Translations under genes and position numbers: made by a program
The notes under the pieces: generated by a model
What the model was told of the DNA's origin: nothing
What the model saw: the letters and a program-made list of their open reading frames with translations, nothing else
Database searches by the model: none
Shown here: in pieces, positions 32,659 through 32,829 of the stretch
Position numbering within the stretch: the stretch's first letter is position 1
How the letters are laid out: the number at the start of each line of letters is the position of its first letter
Origin: Prevotella sp.
GTDB taxonomy: Bacteria; Bacteroidota; Bacteroidia; Bacteroidales; Bacteroidaceae
Assembly: GCA_024690505.1 (NCBI GenBank)
Contig: JAILPA010000092.1
Location: forward strand, 1-32,829
Length of the DNA stretch: 32,829 nt
Reading direction: 5' to 3'

Positions 32659-32700
32659 AAAGGGCCGCCTCCATTGTGGGAAGCGGCCCTTTCCTGTTTT
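32659..32700. terminator. Third hairpin, possible bidirectional terminator
   Basis: AAAGGGCCGC (32659-32668) pairs with GCGGCCCTTT (32683-32692) around a 14-nt loop, followed by CCTGTTTT. Because the stem ends in A and T runs it could act on both strands, and it separates gyrB from the mobile-element gene. Confidence 0.6.
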
Positions 32701-32761
32701 CCGCGCCCCTTTGCCTCAAATTTTAAACTATCCTAAAAATCAGGCAGTTGTGTGCCGAAAA

Positions 32762-32793
32762 GTTGGAAAAGTGAGTGACCCGTGCTAACTTTG
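32762..32793 (+). promoter_or_regulatory. Promoter of the partial transposase gene
   Basis: GTTG (32762-32765), 20 nt, then TAACTTTG (32786-32793). The ATG follows only 4 nt after the -7 box, so the mRNA would be leaderless or nearly so. Confidence 0.65.
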
Positions 32794-32797
32794 CATC

Positions 32798-32829
32798 ATG
32801 TTTATCCGCAAGAAGCCTAACAAGTCAGG
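32798..32829 (+). CDS. Start of a probable IS1634-type transposase (cut by window edge)
   Basis: Only ten full codons are visible, MFIRKKPNKS, followed by two bases consistent with Gly. This opening closely resembles that of Bacteroidetes IS1634/IS4-group transposases, which begin with MF(I/V)RKKxNKSG as I remember them. A near-consensus promoter sits directly in front. If right, the insertion-sequence left end should lie within about 32710-32780, but I cannot identify its terminal inverted repeat from one side. The call rests on ten residues and is tentative. Confidence 0.5.
   Translation, partial: MFIRKKPNKS

Overview
The window looks like chromosomal DNA of a fairly GC-rich Prevotella-like member of the Bacteroidales. 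The grounds are the protein relatives (GH95 fucosidase, Bacteroidetes-type RecO, SufD, GyrB), a dcw cluster in the Bacteroidetes order without murF or ddl, and repeated use of the Bacteroidetes promoter (TTTG, 19-21 nt, TAnnTTTG) instead of E. coli-like -35/-10 boxes. The genus is inferred; the phylum is well supported.

Layout. (1) 1-1431, minus strand: 5' part of a leucine-rich-repeat lipoprotein gene behind ychF. (2) 1800-11204, minus strand: eight tightly packed genes read from one promoter upstream of sufC: sufC, sufD, an unrecognised gene, rpoN, a PAP2-type membrane phosphatase, purE, ispG and a secreted GH95 alpha-L-fucosidase. Overlaps and gaps under 40 nt suggest one long transcription unit. 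(3) 11205-11898: divergent control region between sufC and mraZ. (4) 11899-28003, plus strand: complete dcw cluster mraZ-rsmH-ftsL-ftsI-murE-mraY-murD-ftsW-murG-murC-ftsQ-ftsA-ftsZ. It makes cytoplasmic and lipid-linked peptidoglycan precursors and the septal machinery. (5) 28004-29257: repeat-filled convergent region, then recO on the minus strand. (6) 29258-32797: promoter region, tRNA-Glu(TTC), rpsT, gyrB and a run of strong hairpin terminators. (7) 32798-32829: first codons of what looks like an IS1634-type transposase, cut by the window edge.

The housekeeping genes are ordinary. The unusual content is in the DNA between and sometimes inside them. The strongest signal is a modular repeat at four loci (1651-1728, 11585-11665, 18959-19037, 28254-28332). 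Each is an array of 13-nt palindromes of the form AAAG-N5-CTTT or GAAC-N5-GTTC, followed by a 9-nt spacer, with an exact 22-nt period. The 5-nt centre is mostly uniform within three of the loci and differs between loci. I do not recognise it as a named family. Other repeat classes are: REP-like GC-rich palindromes in front of rsmH and ftsI and, as two copies, inside the recO reading frame; a shared promoter/leader element before sufC and recO; two 7-nt arrays in and at the end of ispG, one with a perfect four-tract G-quadruplex pattern; an 8-nt array before mraY; and a 10-nt array after ftsZ. The mraZ promoter carries three 10-nt-spaced TGGGN-like boxes matching the known MraZ operator layout.
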